Shown here: piece by piece, positions 4,492-5,598 of the stretch | How positions within the stretch are numbered: the stretch's first letter is position 1 | Layout of the letters: each line of letters opens with the position of its first letter | Assembly (NCBI GenBank): GCA_946407055.1 | Contig: CAMJMP010000067.1 | Location: forward strand, 1-5,598 | Length of the DNA stretch: 5,598 bases | From: an uncultured Mycoplasmatota bacterium | GTDB lineage: Bacteria; Bacillota_I; Bacilli_A; RF39; UBA660 | Direction of reading: 5' to 3' | Made by a program: the position numbers and the translations under genes | Notes under the pieces: generated by a model | The model's input: only the letters and a program-made list of their open reading frames with translations | Database searches by the model: none | Told to the model about the DNA's origin: nothing

Positions 4492-5598
4492 CTAAACATA
4501 TTCTATAACGTTAACATTATCTTCATTGATGTTTGCACTTGTTGTAACTTCTGATGTTGTTGTTCCTGTTGCATTTCCTGATGGATCAAATGAAGTTGTT
4601 TGAACTGGTTGTGAACCAACTATTGCAGTTCCATCTGGTCCAATAGTTACAGCTCCTTCTAATACTCCATCATCTACTGAGTAAATTGGAGTAGTTCCAG
4701 GTCCAGGATCTGTTCCTGCACCAGGATCCGTTCCTGCACCAGGATCTGTTCCTGCTCCAGGGTCTGTTCCTGCTCCAGGATCATCAGCTCCATGTTGACC
4801 ATCATCATGTCCAATTATAGATTCTTTTTTATTTGCTTCTCTTACTTTATTCAAGTAATTTTCTTTAGCTGTATTGTAGTCTTCTTGACTCTTAGTATAA
4901 TCTGCTTTAGCAGTTTCTACTTCTTTATTAGCATCACTTGCAGCCTTAGCTTTTTCATTATAATCTTTAACAGCACTATTGTATTTTTCAACAGCTGACT
5001 TAGACCACTTAGTTGGGTCATCTTGAATCTTCTTAGCATAAGATGCTTTTAGATCAGACTCAATCTTTTGATATTCATTAACTTTATCAGCGCTCCACTT
5101 AGTAGCATCGCCATTCTTCTTAATGAATGCTTCTTGTTTTTCTTTTAATTCTTTAGCAAAAGCAGATTGTTGTGAATTACTCCAGTTCTTAGTATCAGAT
5201 GCAATTGAATTCTTAATTTCTTTTTCAGTCTTCTCTAATGCTGTCTTAGCTTCACTAGCTTCTTTAATCTTAGCATTAGCTGTTTCAACTGCTTGTGTAT
5301 ACTTAGTTTCTGCATTTGTTACATTAACTCTAGCAGATACTACAGAACTATCAGTACTCATATTTGCTAATTCAGCAGCCATATTACCATTATAGAAGTC
5401 TTTGCAACTTAATCCATCATCGAACTTAGTATTAAAGTCTGTTACACCATCTTTACCTGCTAAGTCATTAGCTATTTGAGTAAGTTGTTGTCTATAATCA
5501 CCAGCAATTAATGCTTGTTCAGTTAATTCTTTATTCTTAATTATTTCTTCGATATCAATTTCAGAATATCCATATTCTTTTAATTTATTTCTTAATTC
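4492..5598 (-). CDS. Large helical repeat protein, C-terminal 368 residues only (5' end outside window); possible type VII secretion substrate
   Basis: I do not recognise a family. The frame is open from the window edge to a TAG at 4492-4494. The internal ATG at 5380-5382 has no ribosome binding site, so the true start lies beyond the edge. Residues about 1-75 are mixed helical, with IANDLAGKDGVTDF. Residues 80-270 are rich in Ala, Lys, Glu and Thr and look like a long coiled coil. It contains three repeats of about 30 residues with T-K-(N)-W-S, the Trp falling at visible residues 139, 168 and 198, each followed eight residues later by Phe or Tyr. A DPGAGT-type linker (273-302) leads to a 66-residue Thr/Gly/Val-rich tail ending VIEYV. 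No LPXTG motif, membrane helix or visible toxin motif is present. The DUF4176 gene 21 nt downstream suggests an exported substrate; a surface or phage-like structural protein is possible. Confidence 0.7.
   Translation of the reverse strand, partial: ELRNKLKEYGYSEIDIEEIIKNKELTEQALIAGDYRQQLTQIANDLAGKDGVTDFNTKFDDGLSCKDFYNGNMAAELANMSTDSSVVSARVNVTNAETKYTQAVETANAKIKEASEAKTALEKTEKEIKNSIASDTKNWSNSQQSAFAKELKEKQEAFIKKNGDATKWSADKVNEYQKIESDLKASYAKKIQDDPTKWSKSAVEKYNSAVKDYNEKAKAASDANKEVETAKADYTKSQEDYNTAKENYLNKVREANKKESIIGHDDGQHGADDPGAGTDPGAGTDPGAGTDPGAGTDPGPGTTPIYSVDDGVLEGAVTIGPDGTAIVGSQPVQTTSFDPSGNATGTTTSEVTTSANINEDNVNVIEYV
4693..4782 (-). repeat. Five 18-bp tandem repeats encoding a DPGAGT linker
   Basis: Five exact-length 18-base units encode DPGAGT four times and then DPGPGT. 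Units 1-4 differ from each other at only one to three positions; the fifth is the most diverged. Such near-identical, in-frame units can gain or lose copies without breaking the gene, so linker length may vary between strains. In the protein they separate the coiled coil from the C-terminal tail. Confidence 0.93.
4933..5202 (-). repeat. Three 30-residue protein repeats with a TK(N)WS signature
   Basis: Three consecutive blocks of about 90 bases encode SDTKNWS, GDATKWS and DDPTKWS at spacings of 29 and 30 residues, each followed eight residues after the Trp by Phe, Tyr and Tyr. The DNA of the units has diverged, so this is an old, protein-level repeat. The tryptophans are the only ones in the visible protein, which suggests they pack helical hairpins together or form a binding face. 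Confidence 0.75.

Noticed and set aside
4792..4998. Plus-strand 68-codon frame that looks like a membrane protein
   Set aside because: The Phe/Ile-rich composition is the antisense of a Lys/Glu/Asn-rich coiled coil. It has no promoter or ribosome binding site and lies entirely within the minus-strand repeat gene.
5380..5382. ATG as the start of the repeat protein
   Set aside because: No Shine-Dalgarno precedes it, and the frame stays open for 72 more codons to the window edge with similar composition, so the gene is partial.
5123..5395. Plus-strand 90-codon hydrophobic frame
   Set aside because: It is a shadow of the Ala/Lys/Glu-rich coiled-coil coding region on the minus strand, with no initiation signal.
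1..5598. CRISPR arrays, tRNA or rRNA genes, insertion sequences, attachment sites
   Set aside because: No spaced identical repeats, tRNA-like cloverleaf, transposase frame or terminal inverted repeats were seen. The only tandem repeats are the in-frame coding ones.
401..5598. Mycoplasma-type genetic code (TGA as tryptophan)
   Set aside because: The six tryptophans in the well-supported genes are all TGG, and every gene reads through intact under the standard code.

Overview
The window is AT-rich with strong AGGAGG-type ribosome binding sites, and every gene seen lies on the minus strand. All six tryptophan codons in the well-supported reading frames are TGG, and all visible stops are TAA or TAG. 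This fits a low-GC Firmicutes/Bacillota with the standard genetic code, rather than a code-4 Mycoplasma. The combination of an extended L20, an infC-rpmI-rplT cluster next to ftsA, and a DUF4176 gene suggests an Erysipelotrichia- or RF39-like gut lineage, but that placement is a guess.

In transcription order (right to left), the window opens inside a partial gene for a large helical, probably exported protein (4492 to beyond 5598). It carries three TK(N)WS repeats of about 30 residues and five DPGAGT-like repeats. A DUF4176 gene (4108-4470), a family linked to type VIIb secretion loci, follows 21 nt later. A strong intrinsic terminator ends this unit. A consensus promoter then drives a HelD-family RNA-polymerase-recycling ATPase (1890-3920), with a leader of about 100 nt containing a possible hairpin.

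Immediately after helD there is a perfect-consensus promoter (TTGACA-17-TATAAT) for infC-rpmI-rplT (IF3, L35, L20). Its leader of about 140 nt has the architecture of a transcription attenuator. One segment (1744-1753) can pair either with an upstream CCACC-rich segment or with a downstream segment to make a terminator hairpin followed by five Ts, just ahead of the infC ribosome binding site. This is probably the L20 autoregulatory leader known from Firmicutes. infC has no ATG/GTG/TTG start near its ribosome binding site and appears to use ATA or ATC, as expected for this IF3-self-regulated gene. L20 carries an unusual C-terminal basic linker and a Rho_N/SAP-like domain.

An intrinsic terminator overlaps the end of rplT. 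A new promoter (TTGATT-17-TATAAT) then drives a gene whose first 105 codons are visible at the left edge; it is recognisable as ftsA.

The window therefore joins a transcription-recycling factor, a translation-factor/ribosomal-protein operon and a division gene, next to a probable secretion-associated accessory locus. The least explained parts are the L20 fusion, the attenuator with its small overlapping reading frames, and the repeat-rich partial protein.
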